From Tessaracoccus sp. MC1679 (GTDB taxonomy: Bacteria; Actinomycetota; Actinomycetes; Propionibacteriales; Propionibacteriaceae), in assembly GCF_014164775.1 (NCBI RefSeq), contig NZ_JACJGB010000005.1, positions 124,001 through 188,000 of the forward strand: DNA of 64,000 nucleotides, written 5' to 3'. This document shows, one piece after another, positions 38,301 to 48,249 of this stretch. The translations under genes and the position numbers were made by a program. The first letter of the stretch is position 1; each line of letters starts with the position of its first letter. The notes beneath the pieces were generated by a model, which did not search any database, was not told the origin of the DNA, and was given only the letters and a program-made list of their open reading frames with translations.

Positions 38301-40019
38301 TCAACTGACGGCGATCACCGCGCCCGGTCCGCGCAGCCGGTACCGGCCCCCACCCAGGTCCGCGCCGTCGTCCCACGAGGCGAGCAGGCGCCCGCCGAGC
38401 TCCACGTCGCGGCCGACGCCCCGGGTGGCCGCCACCCGCACGTCGCCGCGGTGCAGGACCACCGTGTCGTCGTCGATGATCTCCACCCGCGTGCCGCTGA
38501 GGTCCGGGGAGCCGACGCCGGGCTCGGTGCGGCGCAGCTCAAGCAGCCGTCGGTACCAGCGCAGCATCCTCCCGTGCGCGGGCTCGCCGCGCTCGTCCCA
38601 GCGGAGCACGGCCGAACGCCACGTCTCCTCGGCCTGCGGGTCCGGCGTGGGCACCGACCACCCCGTGGCCTCGAACTCGCGGGCCCGGCCCTCCGTCACG
38701 AAGGGGCCCAGCTCCGGGCCGAGGTGGCTGAAGTAGGGGAAGGGGGTGGAGGCGGCCCATTCCTCGCCCATGAACAGCATCGGCGTGAACGGTCCGAGGA
38801 GGTACAGGGCCGCGGCGGCCGCCTGCAGGTCCGCCGAGGCGTGCTGGGCGAATCGGTCGCCCACCGCCCGGTTGCCCACCTGGTCGTGGTTCTGCAGGAA
38901 CACCACGAAGGAGTGCCCGTCGTAGTGGGGGCTGTCCGGATCCACCGGAGCGCCCCACTCCTGGCCGCGGTAGGTGGACAGGGCGCCGTCGTGGACGAAG
39001 ACCCGGGTGAGCGCCTTGGCGAGGACCTGGGCGGACCCGAAGTCCACGTAGTAGCCCTGCTGCTCGCCGGAGAAGAAGCTGTGCAGCGCGTGATGCACGT
39101 CATCTGCCCACTGCGCGTCCATGCCTGCCGCCCAGGTACCGGACCCGGCAGGGGCCATCATGGAGGGCTGATTGAGGTCCGACTCGGCGATCAGGCTCAG
39201 CGGCCGACCGGTCTCATCCGCCCACCTGGCCACGTTGAGGGACAGCTCCGCGAGGAAGTGCTCCTCGGAGTTGTCCTCCAGCGCGTGCACCGCGTCCAGC
39301 CGCAGCCCGTCCACGCCGACGTCGACCAGCCAGTGCCGGGCCGAGTCCAGGAGGAACCGGCGGACCTCCGCGCTGCCCTCCCCGTCCAGGTTGACCGCGT
39401 CGCCCCAGGGGGTGGTGTGCTGATCCGTGAAGTAGGGCCCGAAGAGGCTGAGGTAGTTGCCCTCGGGGCCGAAGTGGTTGTGCACCACGTCCAGCACCAC
39501 GCCGAGCCCGCGATCGTGGCAGGCGTCGACCAGCCGCACCAGCCCGGCGAGGCCGCCGTAGTTCTCGTCGGCGGCGTACAACGCCACCCCGTCGTAGCCC
39601 CAGCCGCGACCCCCGGGGGCCGCCGCCACCGGCATCAGCTCCACGGCCTCGATGCCCAGCCCCACGAGGTGATCAAGCCGTTCGATCGCCGCGTCGAAGG
39701 TGCCGGCCTCGGTGAAGGTGCCCGCGTGCAGCTCGTAGAGCACGGCGCCGCGCAGGTCCAGCCCCGTCCACGTCGTGGCGCGCTGGAGCAGCGACGGGTC
39801 CACCACGGCTGAGGGGGCGTGGACGCCGTCGGGCAGCCACAGGGCCCGCGGGTCCGGGAGCGGCGGGCCGCCGTCGAGGCGGAACGCGTAGCGCTCCCCG
39901 GGGGCAAGATCGACCTCCGCGGCGAACCAGCCGTCGCCGCGACGCACCATCTGGTGCTCGCCGGACGTCGTCACCATCGCCACCTCGCGGGCCAGGGGGG
40001 CCCACACCTCCGGCCTCAT
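38301..40019 (-). CDS. treZ: Malto-oligosyltrehalose trehalohydrolase
   Basis: 572 residues, GH13. An N-terminal beta-sandwich (about 1-90) is followed by the catalytic barrel with VVLDVVHNHFGPEGNY, the nucleophile in VDGLRLDAVHAL, the acid/base region LIAESDLNQP and FLQNHDQVGNRAVGDR. It releases trehalose from the end of the TreY product. Its start overlaps the treY stop by 4 nt, so the two steps are co-translated. Confidence 0.93.
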   Translation of the reverse strand: MRPEVWAPLAREVAMVTTSGEHQMVRRGDGWFAAEVDLAPGERYAFRLDGGPPLPDPRALWLPDGVHAPSAVVDPSLLQRATTWTGLDLRGAVLYELHAGTFTEAGTFDAAIERLDHLVGLGIEAVELMPVAAAPGGRGWGYDGVALYAADENYGGLAGLVRLVDACHDRGLGVVLDVVHNHFGPEGNYLSLFGPYFTDQHTTPWGDAVNLDGEGSAEVRRFLLDSARHWLVDVGVDGLRLDAVHALEDNSEEHFLAELSLNVARWADETGRPLSLIAESDLNQPSMMAPAGSGTWAAGMDAQWADDVHHALHSFFSGEQQGYYVDFGSAQVLAKALTRVFVHDGALSTYRGQEWGAPVDPDSPHYDGHSFVVFLQNHDQVGNRAVGDRFAQHASADLQAAAAALYLLGPFTPMLFMGEEWAASTPFPYFSHLGPELGPFVTEGRAREFEATGWSVPTPDPQAEETWRSAVLRWDERGEPAHGRMLRWYRRLLELRRTEPGVGSPDLSGTRVEIIDDDTVVLHRGDVRVAATRGVGRDVELGGRLLASWDDGADLGGGRYRLRGPGAVIAVS

Positions 40020-42547
40020 CGGGACACCAGCAGCGCGACGGGGAGGGTGGCCAGCACCTCGGCCAGGGAGGTGGAGCCGCCCGGGAACTCGCGCCCGGTC
40101 AGCGCATCCACGAACGGCGCCTCAGGCAGGATCACCTGATGCTCGCCCCATCCGCCCCGCTCCGCCAGCAGCGCCGGGAGGCGCGTGGCCACCGCGACCG
40201 CCGCGACACCACCGTCGCGCACCCCCCGGGCGAACGCGACGGCGTGGCCGCTGGTGCTGGGCACCGGCGAGTAGGTGGCGGACTCGCCGCGGAACGCGTC
40301 CGGGAGGTCCCGGCGCAGCCGCAGCGCCCGGCTGGTGACGAGCAGCTTCTCCGCGTCCAGGCTCTGCTGCGCGGAGCCGTCGACGGCGGCCAGCAGGTCT
40401 GCGCGCGCGACGTAGTCCACGGCGCGGCGGTTGTCCGGGTCCACGAGCGAGAGATCCACCACCTCGCACCCCTGGTAGACGTCCGGGACGCCCGGCATGG
40501 CGAGCTGGATCAGCTTGGCACCCAGCACCACGCAGCGCACCGACTCGGCGACCGTGGTGGTGAAGGCATCCAGGGCGGCGCCGCAGCGCTCGTCGGCGAG
40601 CACGGCGTGCGCCAGCCCGAGCACCGCCTGCTCGTAGGCGGGATCCGGGGACGACCAGGTGGTGTGCAACTTCGCCTCGCGCATCGCCTTGGTGAGGTAG
40701 CCGTCGAGCCGGTCGGCCGTGATGGGCGCCGCGCCGGCGGTGGTGCCGGGCAGCCGCCAGGTGGCGGCCAGGGTCTGCCAGAGCAGCAGCTCGGTGGCGC
40801 CGTCGACGCCGGAGCGCTGCGTTTCGGTGGCCGACCGCAGCTCCGCGACGCACGCCTCCCATTCCTTCGCGTGCTCCAGGAGCGCGGCCAGGCGGGCGCG
40901 GACGTCCTCCGATCGCTTAGTGTCGTGCGTGGACAGGGTGGTCATGGTGGAGGGCCAGGTGCCGCTCAGGTCCTCGCAGAAGCTGTGGAACGCGTCGACG
41001 GAGACCCCCACCAGCGTGGGCTCGCTGCCCACCTCGTTGACGCCGACGAACCGGTTCCAGCGGTAGAAGGCGGTGTCCTCCTTGGACTTGGCCATCACCG
41101 GCCCGCAGGTCTGGGCGAAGCGGACCATGAACTCGGCGCGCAGCTCCGCGACCCCGTGCCCCTCGGCCGGCAGCTCCGTGGTGACGGCCCCGGAGCCGAC
41201 GGTGGGTAGGTCCTCGGCACCACCCGGCACGCCCGGCCTGGTGTCGCCGCAGGCCAGCGCGACGATGAGGTCCAGGGTGGCCTGCTCGTCGTCGTCGAGC
41301 TGGGGTCGGGCGCGGTCCGCCGCCTCCAGGATGACGGCACGCTCCTCGGGTGGCGCGGGGAGGCCCGGCTCCACGTAGGCGCGGTAGCGGTCCATCGACA
41401 CCAGCAGCGCCCGGATGGCGCGGTCCAGCTGGCGGCGGGTGTGGTCGCGCAGCCGGACGTCGGCCTCGCACACGGCCACCGCGATGGAGACCAGCCTGTT
41501 CACCTCGGCGAACAGCATGGTGCGCACCACCTCGTCCTTGGCGCGCAGCAGCATGGCCCCGAACCAGCCCTCGTTGCCGGCCACCCGCTCCCACAGGTCG
41601 TTGAGGCGGGGCAGCTGCGCCGGATCGTGGAACAGGCCGTCTACCCGCAGCAGCGCGTCGTAGCCCGTGGTGCCGGCGCAGCGGGAGCCGGCGGGCAGGG
41701 TCTCGTGTGGCTCCAGGATCTTCTCCACCACCACCCAGCAGCCGCCGGTGGCGCGGTGCAGCTTCTGCAGGTAGCCGCGCGGCGTGGCCAGCCCGTCGGG
41801 GTGGTCGATCCGGAAGCCGTCGATCAGGCCCTCGTCGTAGAGGCGTAGCAGCAGGGCGTGGCTGGCGTCGAAGACGGACTGGTCCTCCACCCGGATGGCG
41901 GCGAGGGTGTCCACGTCGAAGAAGCGGCGGTAGTTCAGCTCCTCGTTGCCCACCTTCCAGTACGCGAGCCGGTACCACTGCTGATCCAGCAGCTCGTCCA
42001 GGGGCAGATGCTCGGTGCCGGGCCGGATGGGGAAGACGTGGTCGTGGTAGGCCACCACCGTCTCCGTGCCGCCGTCGATCTCCCGCTCCACCACCTCGAT
42101 GGTGCCCTCGGCCAGCTCGTCGCCGATCCGGCGGCCGAGCATCGGCATCAGGATGGCCCGGGACCGGCTCACGTCGATGTCGAACCAGTTGGCGAACTCG
42201 GACTCCGGCCCGGTGCGCAGCACGTCCCACAGCGCGCGGTTCAGCCACAGCGGGGTGGGCACGGCCATGTGGTTGGGCACCACGTCGACGACGATGCCGA
42301 GCCCGTGCTCGCGCGCCGCGGCGGCCAGACGCCTGAACCCGTCCTCCCCTCCGGTCTCCCTGGAGACGCGGGCGTGGTCGACCACGTCGTAGCCGTGCAC
42401 GGACCCTGGGGCTGCCTGCAGGATGGGGGAGCAGAACAGGTGGGTCACCCCCAGCGAGGCGAGGTACGGCACCTGCGCCGCGGCGTCGTCGAACGTGAAG
42501 GACGCGTTCAGTTGGAGTCTGTACGTCGAGGCTGGGGTGGCTGTCAC
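40016..42547 (-). CDS. treY: Malto-oligosyltrehalose synthase
   Basis: 843 residues, GH13_26. It has the TreY features TYRLQLNASFTFDDA at the N-terminus, VDVVPNHMA, the nucleophile in GFRIDHPDGLATPRGYLQKL and TMTTLSTHDTKRSEDVRARL. It turns the reducing end of a linear alpha-glucan into a trehalosyl unit for TreZ. GTG 42547 has TAGTCT 6 nt upstream, so treYZ is probably a leaderless two-gene operon. Confidence 0.94.
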   Translation of the reverse strand: MTATPASTYRLQLNASFTFDDAAAQVPYLASLGVTHLFCSPILQAAPGSVHGYDVVDHARVSRETGGEDGFRRLAAAAREHGLGIVVDVVPNHMAVPTPLWLNRALWDVLRTGPESEFANWFDIDVSRSRAILMPMLGRRIGDELAEGTIEVVEREIDGGTETVVAYHDHVFPIRPGTEHLPLDELLDQQWYRLAYWKVGNEELNYRRFFDVDTLAAIRVEDQSVFDASHALLLRLYDEGLIDGFRIDHPDGLATPRGYLQKLHRATGGCWVVVEKILEPHETLPAGSRCAGTTGYDALLRVDGLFHDPAQLPRLNDLWERVAGNEGWFGAMLLRAKDEVVRTMLFAEVNRLVSIAVAVCEADVRLRDHTRRQLDRAIRALLVSMDRYRAYVEPGLPAPPEERAVILEAADRARPQLDDDEQATLDLIVALACGDTRPGVPGGAEDLPTVGSGAVTTELPAEGHGVAELRAEFMVRFAQTCGPVMAKSKEDTAFYRWNRFVGVNEVGSEPTLVGVSVDAFHSFCEDLSGTWPSTMTTLSTHDTKRSEDVRARLAALLEHAKEWEACVAELRSATETQRSGVDGATELLLWQTLAATWRLPGTTAGAAPITADRLDGYLTKAMREAKLHTTWSSPDPAYEQAVLGLAHAVLADERCGAALDAFTTTVAESVRCVVLGAKLIQLAMPGVPDVYQGCEVVDLSLVDPDNRRAVDYVARADLLAAVDGSAQQSLDAEKLLVTSRALRLRRDLPDAFRGESATYSPVPSTSGHAVAFARGVRDGGVAAVAVATRLPALLAERGGWGEHQVILPEAPFVDALTGREFPGGSTSLAEVLATLPVALLVSR

Positions 42548-42553
42548 ACCCCC

Positions 42554-42559
42554 AGACTA
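42554..42559 (-). promoter_or_regulatory. Candidate -10 element (TAGTCT) of treYZ
   Basis: The spacing of 6 nt to GTG 42547 fits leaderless transcription of the treY-treZ pair. Confidence 0.45.
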
Positions 42560-42582
42560 GAAGGCCACGCCGCCGGAGTCGA

Positions 42583-45378
42583 TCAGCCGCGCGCCCTGCG
42601 CACCGCCTTGACCGCCTCCTCGACGAGGATCACCACCAGCCCGGCCCCGGCCGCGACACCCCAGTGCGCCCAACCGAGCGACGCCGTGCCGAAGGCGTTC
42701 TGCAGCACCGGAAGGTAGACCACCGCAACCTGCGCCAGGAGCGCGCCGGCCAGCGAGAGCCACAGCCAGGCGTTGGTGAAGAGGTGATCGACGATGCTCG
42801 CCTTGTCCGAGCGGCTGTTGAGCGCGTTGGCCAGCTGCATCACCACCAACGAGGTGAACACGGTGGTCCGGGCCAGGTCGAGCTCGCCTCCGGCGGGCGC
42901 CATGTGCTCGAGGCCGCCGATCAGCCCCCCGGGCAGGGTGAGGTCGTAGGCCACCAGGCTGAGCAGGCCCATGAGGGCACCGATGACGAGGATGCGCTGC
43001 CACATGTGGCGGTCGATGATGCGTTCGTCGAACCGGCGCGGCGGGCGGCCCATCACGTCGTCGATCTCCGGATCCACCCCCATCGCCAACGCCGGACCCG
43101 AGTCCGTGACCAGGTTGATCCACAGGATCTGCGTGGCCAGCAGAGGAACTACCGCGGCGCCGGGTGCCGACGGGTCCGCCAGGCCGATGACGCCACCCAG
43201 CGTCACGCCCAGGAACACGGTGGCGATCTCGCCCATGTTGGAGCTCAGCAGGTAGCGCATGAACTTGCGGATGTTGTCGAAGATGACCCGTCCCTGGCGG
43301 ACCGCGGCCACGATCGTGGCGTAGTTGTCGTCGCCCAGGATCATCTGCCCGGCTTCCTTCGTGACGGCGGTGCCGGTGATGCCCATCGCCACGCCGATGT
43401 CCGCGGACTTCAGCGCCGGCGCGTCGTTGACGCCGTCGCCGGTCATCGCCACGATGTGCCGTCCGGCCTGCAGCGCGTCGACCACCCGCAACTTGTGTTC
43501 GGGGGCCACCCGAGCGTACACGCGGGCGTCGACGGCGGCGCGCGCCAGCTCCTCGTCGTCGGATTCGTCGACCTGGCGACCGGTGACCACGACGGGGCTG
43601 TCGGTGCCCGAGATGCCCAGGTCCGCCGCGATCCTGGCCGCGGTGACGGGGTGATCCCCGGTGATCATCACCGTGCGGATGCCGGCCCGGTGAGCCTCGG
43701 CGATGGCCGCGGCGGCCTCCTCGCGCGGTGGGTCCAGCAGTGCGACGACGCCGAGGAAGGTGAGGTTGCGCTCGGCGGACTCGCCGAAGGTGTGCGACTC
43801 GGCGGCGGTGGCGCCGCGCCACGCCACGCCCAGGGTGCGATACCCCTCGGCCCCGAGCTCCTCGATGGTGTGAGCCAGCTCGTCGCGCCGGGCCGGCGTG
43901 AGCGGGGTGGTGTCGTCCCCCACCTGTTCGTCGGTGCAGCGCTCCAGCAGCACGTCCGGGGCACCCTTGGCGTAGAGCACGTGGCCCCGCGAGGGGTGCG
44001 TGCTGAGCACCGACATCATCTTGCGCTCGGACGTGAACGGCACCTCGCCGGTGCGCGCGTGGCCAGAGATGAGCTCTGCGGCGCCGTCGAGCTTCCGGGC
44101 GCCGACGAGGAACGCGGCCTCCGTCGGGTCGCCCTGGATCTGCCACGAGCCCTCCAGGTGCGTGAGCTGGGCGTCGTTGGCCACGGACCCGGCCACCAGC
44201 GCCCGTCGGGCCTCGTCCAAAGTGCGGTCGACGTCGCCCTCCACCAGCACCTCGCCCACCGGCGTGTACCCGGTGCCGCCGAGGGTGACCCTGCCGGAGG
44301 CCGTCACCACCTCACGCAGCGTCATCTCGTTGCGGGTGAGGGTGCCGGTCTTGTCCGAGCAGATCACGGAGACCGACCCCAGCGTCTCCACCGAGTGGAG
44401 GTCCTTCATCACCGCGTTGCGGCGCGCCATGGCCTGCACCCCGATGGCGAGCACGAGCGACAGGATCGCGGGCAGGCCCTCCGGGACGGCGGCAACGGCC
44501 AGCGAGACGCCCATCAGCAGGATCTCGACGGCGCCCTCGAGTGTGCTGACCCGGTTGACCAGGGCGGTGGTGAGCATCACCACCACGGCTATCCCGACCA
44601 CCAGCAGTCCCAGCGTCTGGGAGATCCTGCCGATCTCCGCCTGCAGCGGGCTGGGCTCGGCCTGGGTCTCGTCCAGCAGGGTGGCGATGCGCCCCATTTC
44701 GGTGTCCATGCCGGTGGTGGTGACCACCGCGCGGCCCACGCCGCGGGCCACGGAGGTGCCCTTGAACACCATGTTGCGGCGGTCGCCGATGGCCGCGGGC
44801 TCCGGGAGGGCGGCCGGGTCCTTCTGGGTGGCCTCCGATTCGCCGGTCAACGAGGCCTCCTGCGTGAGGAGGGACGTGGCGGTGAGGAGGCGGGAGTCCG
44901 CGCCCACGGCGTCGCCCTCGGCGAGGACGAGCACGTCCCCGGGGACCAGCTCCGCGGAGGGGACGGAGGCAAGGAGTCCGTCGCGCAGCACGGTGGCGCG
45001 GGTGGCGGTCATGCCGGCCAGGGCGGCGACGGCCCGTTCGGCCCGATTCTCCTGGACGAAGCCGATGACGGCGTTGGCCACCACGATGACCGCGATGACG
45101 ATCGCGTCCACAGGTAGCCCGGTGCCGCCCTCCACCACCCAGGCGATGATCGAGATGACGATGGCGGCCAGCAGGAGGTAGATGAGGGGGTCGGCGAACT
45201 GGCGCAGGAACCGGCGCCAGGCCGGGTCCGGGGGAGTGGCCCGCAGCTCGTTGCGCCCGTACAGGTCCTGGCGGGCGGCGACCTCGGCGGGGCTCAGCCC
45301 CACCGACGGGTCCACGCTCAGGGCGAGGGCCACCTCGTCGGAGGGAAGGAGGGTGACGTCGCGGGTCGCGAGGGGCAT
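42583..45378 (-). CDS. P-type cation ATPase, P2 (calcium-like) type
   Basis: 931 residues with all P-type ATPase motifs: N-terminal cation domain, TGES actuator loop (SLTGESEATQ), the helix-4 motif AAVPEGLPAILSLVLAIG, the phosphorylated Asp in ICSDKTGTLTRNEM and the hinge MTGDGVNDAPALKSADIG. About ten transmembrane helices. The PEGLP form with a long C-terminal helix bundle (VTDSGPALAMGVDPEIDDVM) points to Ca2+ or H+/Mg2+ transport; the ion is not certain. It interrupts the glucan cluster and has its own promoter. Confidence 0.9.
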   Translation of the reverse strand: MPLATRDVTLLPSDEVALALSVDPSVGLSPAEVAARQDLYGRNELRATPPDPAWRRFLRQFADPLIYLLLAAIVISIIAWVVEGGTGLPVDAIVIAVIVVANAVIGFVQENRAERAVAALAGMTATRATVLRDGLLASVPSAELVPGDVLVLAEGDAVGADSRLLTATSLLTQEASLTGESEATQKDPAALPEPAAIGDRRNMVFKGTSVARGVGRAVVTTTGMDTEMGRIATLLDETQAEPSPLQAEIGRISQTLGLLVVGIAVVVMLTTALVNRVSTLEGAVEILLMGVSLAVAAVPEGLPAILSLVLAIGVQAMARRNAVMKDLHSVETLGSVSVICSDKTGTLTRNEMTLREVVTASGRVTLGGTGYTPVGEVLVEGDVDRTLDEARRALVAGSVANDAQLTHLEGSWQIQGDPTEAAFLVGARKLDGAAELISGHARTGEVPFTSERKMMSVLSTHPSRGHVLYAKGAPDVLLERCTDEQVGDDTTPLTPARRDELAHTIEELGAEGYRTLGVAWRGATAAESHTFGESAERNLTFLGVVALLDPPREEAAAAIAEAHRAGIRTVMITGDHPVTAARIAADLGISGTDSPVVVTGRQVDESDDEELARAAVDARVYARVAPEHKLRVVDALQAGRHIVAMTGDGVNDAPALKSADIGVAMGITGTAVTKEAGQMILGDDNYATIVAAVRQGRVIFDNIRKFMRYLLSSNMGEIATVFLGVTLGGVIGLADPSAPGAAVVPLLATQILWINLVTDSGPALAMGVDPEIDDVMGRPPRRFDERIIDRHMWQRILVIGALMGLLSLVAYDLTLPGGLIGGLEHMAPAGGELDLARTTVFTSLVVMQLANALNSRSDKASIVDHLFTNAWLWLSLAGALLAQVAVVYLPVLQNAFGTASLGWAHWGVAAGAGLVVILVEEAVKAVRRARG

Positions 45379-45384
45379 GGCCCC

Positions 45385-45390
45385 ATTGTG
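45385..45390 (-). promoter_or_regulatory. Candidate -10 element (CACAAT) of the P-type ATPase gene
   Basis: It is 6 nt before ATG 45378 with a GC spacer, again the leaderless arrangement. Confidence 0.4.
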
Positions 45391-45397
45391 TCCCCCC

Positions 45398-46186
45398 CTA
45401 GCCGGCGGCGGGTGGCACGGGGTACCCGTTCTCGGTCATGCCGCGGTAGCCCGTCAGCATCAGGGCGATCCTCCGCGCGGACAACTCCGTCACGTGGCGG
45501 TGCACGTCCCCAGGGTCCACCCAGTGGATGGCGCGGATCTCCCGGTCGTCGGTGCCCAGCTCGGCCGCGACCTCCGGCGCCAGGACCCCGCCGTCGAAGA
45601 TGAACTCCACCGCGTCCGACCACCCAAGGTAGGGCGGCATCCAGTCGGTCAGCAGCGGCTGCCCGAACGTGACCTCGATGCCCAACTCCTCCATCGTCTC
45701 CCGCTCGCCCCCGGCGCGGGGCGTCTCGTGCGGCTCCACCACGCCGCCGGGGAGCTCCCAGTCCTCCTTGTAGGAGGTCTCGAGCAGGAGCACCAGGCCC
45801 TGCTCGTCGCGGAACAGGGCGTGGGAGATCACCCGCTTGGTGGGAAGTATGGAGTCCAGGACCCCGGAGAACCCGTGCGGGCCGTAGACCGTGTCCACGG
45901 CGAGGCGCGAGTAGATGAGGATGTCGCGGAAGACGCCTGGTTCTGGCTCGACGGCGGAGCGCAGCCGCCCCTCCAGGCGGAAGCCGCAGCGGTGGAGGGC
46001 CACCCGCGCGGCCGTGTCCCACTCCGGCAACTCCACCTGCAACCGGCGCAGCTCGTGCGCGAGGATGGCGTCGTCGGCGGCCAGTGAGAGCGCGCGGCGC
46101 AGTGTGTCCACGTCGACCTCCTGCTCGGCCCACCGCAGGGTGCCGACGCCGCCGACGATGTCCACCGACACCTTGAAGTCGCTCAC
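45398..46186 (-). CDS. Nudix hydrolase with an N-terminal extension
   Basis: 262 residues. The C-terminal half is a Nudix domain with a box that fits GX5EX7REXXEEXG (GGVVEPHETP then RAGGERETMEELGIE). The first 115 residues are a separate region (LSLAADDAILAHELRRLQVE, ARVALHRCGFRLEGRLRSAV, FRDILIYSRLAVD). It reads like the C-terminal part of a GNAT acetyltransferase fold, where a neighbour-type Gly-Phe-x-x-Glu-Gly motif is typical. The substrate is unknown. GTG 46186 is supported by TACGGT 6 nt upstream. Confidence 0.78.
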   Translation of the reverse strand: MSDFKVSVDIVGGVGTLRWAEQEVDVDTLRRALSLAADDAILAHELRRLQVELPEWDTAARVALHRCGFRLEGRLRSAVEPEPGVFRDILIYSRLAVDTVYGPHGFSGVLDSILPTKRVISHALFRDEQGLVLLLETSYKEDWELPGGVVEPHETPRAGGERETMEELGIEVTFGQPLLTDWMPPYLGWSDAVEFIFDGGVLAPEVAAELGTDDREIRAIHWVDPGDVHRHVTELSARRIALMLTGYRGMTENGYPVPPAAG

Positions 46187-46192
46187 GTCACG

Positions 46193-46198
46193 ACCGTA
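46193..46198 (-). promoter_or_regulatory. Candidate -10 element (TACGGT) of the Nudix gene
   Basis: It is 6 nt upstream of GTG 46186 and favours this start over the longer frame to 46237. Confidence 0.4.
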
Positions 46199-46249
46199 CC
46201 CGGTGGGTCCCGCGCCACGCGACACGGGGGCACCCACCGGGGAGACGGA

Positions 46250-48145
46250 TCAGTCGGCCTGCCGACGCAGCCAGATGGAGCCCAGCGGGGGCACCGTGAC
46301 GCGTGCGCGGGCGGGGAAGTGGCCCCAGGGCTCGTCGTAGGCGGTGACCTCGCCGAGGTTGCCGAACTCGCCGGACCCGTCGTAGGTGGGCGAATCCGTG
46401 TTGAGGATCTCCTCCCACGCACCGGCGGCGGGAAGCCCGATCTCGTAGTCGCGCAGCGGCTCCGGGGAGAAGTTCGTCACGCACGCGATGTGGTTGTAGT
46501 CCTCGTCGTGGCGCACCCAGGAGAGGGCGTTGCGGCCCGCGTCGTCGGCGTTGATCCAGCTGAAGCCCTTCGGCGAGCTGTCCAGCTCGTAGAGGGGGCG
46601 GTTCGACTTGTAGATGTGGTTGAGGTCCCGGAAGAGACGCTGCAGGCCGCCGTGGCCCCACAGCTCGCTGACCCACCATTCGAGGGAGACGGACTCGCTG
46701 AACTCGGGCCGCTGACCGAACTCGCAGCCCATGAAGATCAGCTGCTTGCCGGGGAAGCTCCACATGAAGGAGTAGTAGGCGCGCAGGGTGGCGAACTTGC
46801 GCCAGTCGTCCTGCGGGACCTTGTTGATCATGGATCCCTTGCCGTGGACCACCTCGTCGTGGCTGATCGGCAGCACGAAGTTCTCCGAGTAGGCGTAGAC
46901 CATGGCGAAGGTGAGCAGGTTGTGCTCGTACTGGCGGTAGACCGGGTCCAGCTGCAGGTAGCGCAGCGTGTCGTTCATCCAGCCCATGTTCCACTTGAAG
47001 CCGAAGCCGAGGCCGCCCTCGTGGACGGGCTTGGTGACGCCGGCGAAGCTGGTGGACTCCTCCGCGATCATCAGCACGCCGGGCTCGCGCTCGTAGAGGT
47101 GACGGTTGCAGTAGCGCAGGAAGTCGATGGCCTCGAGGTTTTCGCGGCCGCCGAACTGGTTGGGCACCCATTCGCCCTCTTCGCGGGAGTAGTCCAGGTA
47201 CAGCATCGAGGCGACGGCGTCCACCCGCAGGCCGTCGATGTGGAACTCCTGGATCCAGTACAGCGCGTTGGAGATGAGGAAGCTCTTCACCTCGTTGCGG
47301 CCGTAGTTGAAGATGTAGGTGCCCCAGTCCTGGTGCTCACCCTGGCGCGGGTCCGCGTGCTCGTACAGGGCGGTGCCGTCGAAGCGGCCCAGCGCCCAGT
47401 CGTCCTTGGGGAAGTGGCCGGGCACCCAGTCCATGATCACGCCGATGCCGGCCTGGTGAAGCCTGTCGACGAGGTAGCGGAGATCATCCGGCTTGCCGAA
47501 ACGCGACGTGGGGGAGAAGTAGCCGGAGACCTGGTAGCCCCAGCTGGGCTCGAACGGGTGCTCCGACAGCGGCATGAACTCGACGTGGGTGTAGCCCTGC
47601 CACTTGACGTAGCTGACGAGCTCCTCGGCCAGATCGAGGTAGCTCTTGCCCTTGCGCCAGCCGCCCAGGTGCACCTCGTAGACGCTCATCGGCTCGGCGT
47701 GGGCCTGGGAGGCGCGTCGCTTGGCGATCCACTCGTCGTCGTCCCACACGTACTTCGACTCGTAGACGATCGACGCGTTGGCCGGCGCCTGCTCGCTGAA
47801 CTTGGCCATCGGATCGACCTTCTCGATCCAGCGGCCGTCCTGGGTCTCGATGCGGAACTTGTACAGGGTGCCCTCGTCGAGGCCCTCGATGAACGCGCCC
47901 CAGACGCCGGAGCCGGGGATCAGCTCCATCGCGTCGCCGGTCCACCAGTTGAAGTCCCCGATGATGGAGACGGACTTGGCGTTGGGGGCCCACAGGGCGA
48001 AACGCACCCCGGTGACGGTGCCCCTCTCGTCGTCCTCGACTGTGACCACCTCGCTGCCGAGGCGCTTCCACAGCTCGGTGTCTCCACCACCATGGAACCC
48101 TTCGAAGTCCCAACCGGTAAGTCCACCGAAGCGGTCGTGCGCCAT
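46250..48145 (-). CDS. glgB: 1,4-alpha-glucan branching enzyme
   Basis: 631 residues, GH13_9. One N-terminal CBM48 (about 45-140, [20 protein letters not shown]) precedes the catalytic barrel with [15 protein letters not shown], the nucleophile in [17 protein letters not shown], the acid [13 protein letters not shown] and [15 protein letters not shown]. It lacks the second N-terminal CBM48 found in longer mycobacterial and Streptomyces GlgB. It makes alpha-1,6 branches in the GlgE glucan. The ATG at 48145 follows a GAAGGAG site; the frame open to 48436 is not protein-like. Confidence 0.94.
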   Translation of the reverse strand: MAHDRFGGLTGWDFEGFHGGGDTELWKRLGSEVVTVEDDERGTVTGVRFALWAPNAKSVSIIGDFNWWTGDAMELIPGSGVWGAFIEGLDEGTLYKFRIETQDGRWIEKVDPMAKFSEQAPANASIVYESKYVWDDDEWIAKRRASQAHAEPMSVYEVHLGGWRKGKSYLDLAEELVSYVKWQGYTHVEFMPLSEHPFEPSWGYQVSGYFSPTSRFGKPDDLRYLVDRLHQAGIGVIMDWVPGHFPKDDWALGRFDGTALYEHADPRQGEHQDWGTYIFNYGRNEVKSFLISNALYWIQEFHIDGLRVDAVASMLYLDYSREEGEWVPNQFGGRENLEAIDFLRYCNRHLYEREPGVLMIAEESTSFAGVTKPVHEGGLGFGFKWNMGWMNDTLRYLQLDPVYRQYEHNLLTFAMVYAYSENFVLPISHDEVVHGKGSMINKVPQDDWRKFATLRAYYSFMWSFPGKQLIFMGCEFGQRPEFSESVSLEWWVSELWGHGGLQRLFRDLNHIYKSNRPLYELDSSPKGFSWINADDAGRNALSWVRHDEDYNHIACVTNFSPEPLRDYEIGLPAAGAWEEILNTDSPTYDGSGEFGNLGEVTAYDEPWGHFPARARVTVPPLGSIWLRRQAD

Positions 48146-48249
48146 TTTCTTGACTCCTTCGAAGCGATGTCGTTTGCGCGCCAATCTAGCGTGCCGAGCG
48201 TCGCCGCGGGCGGACTGAGGCCGCACCGCGGGGGTTCCGCGGGTGCGGG

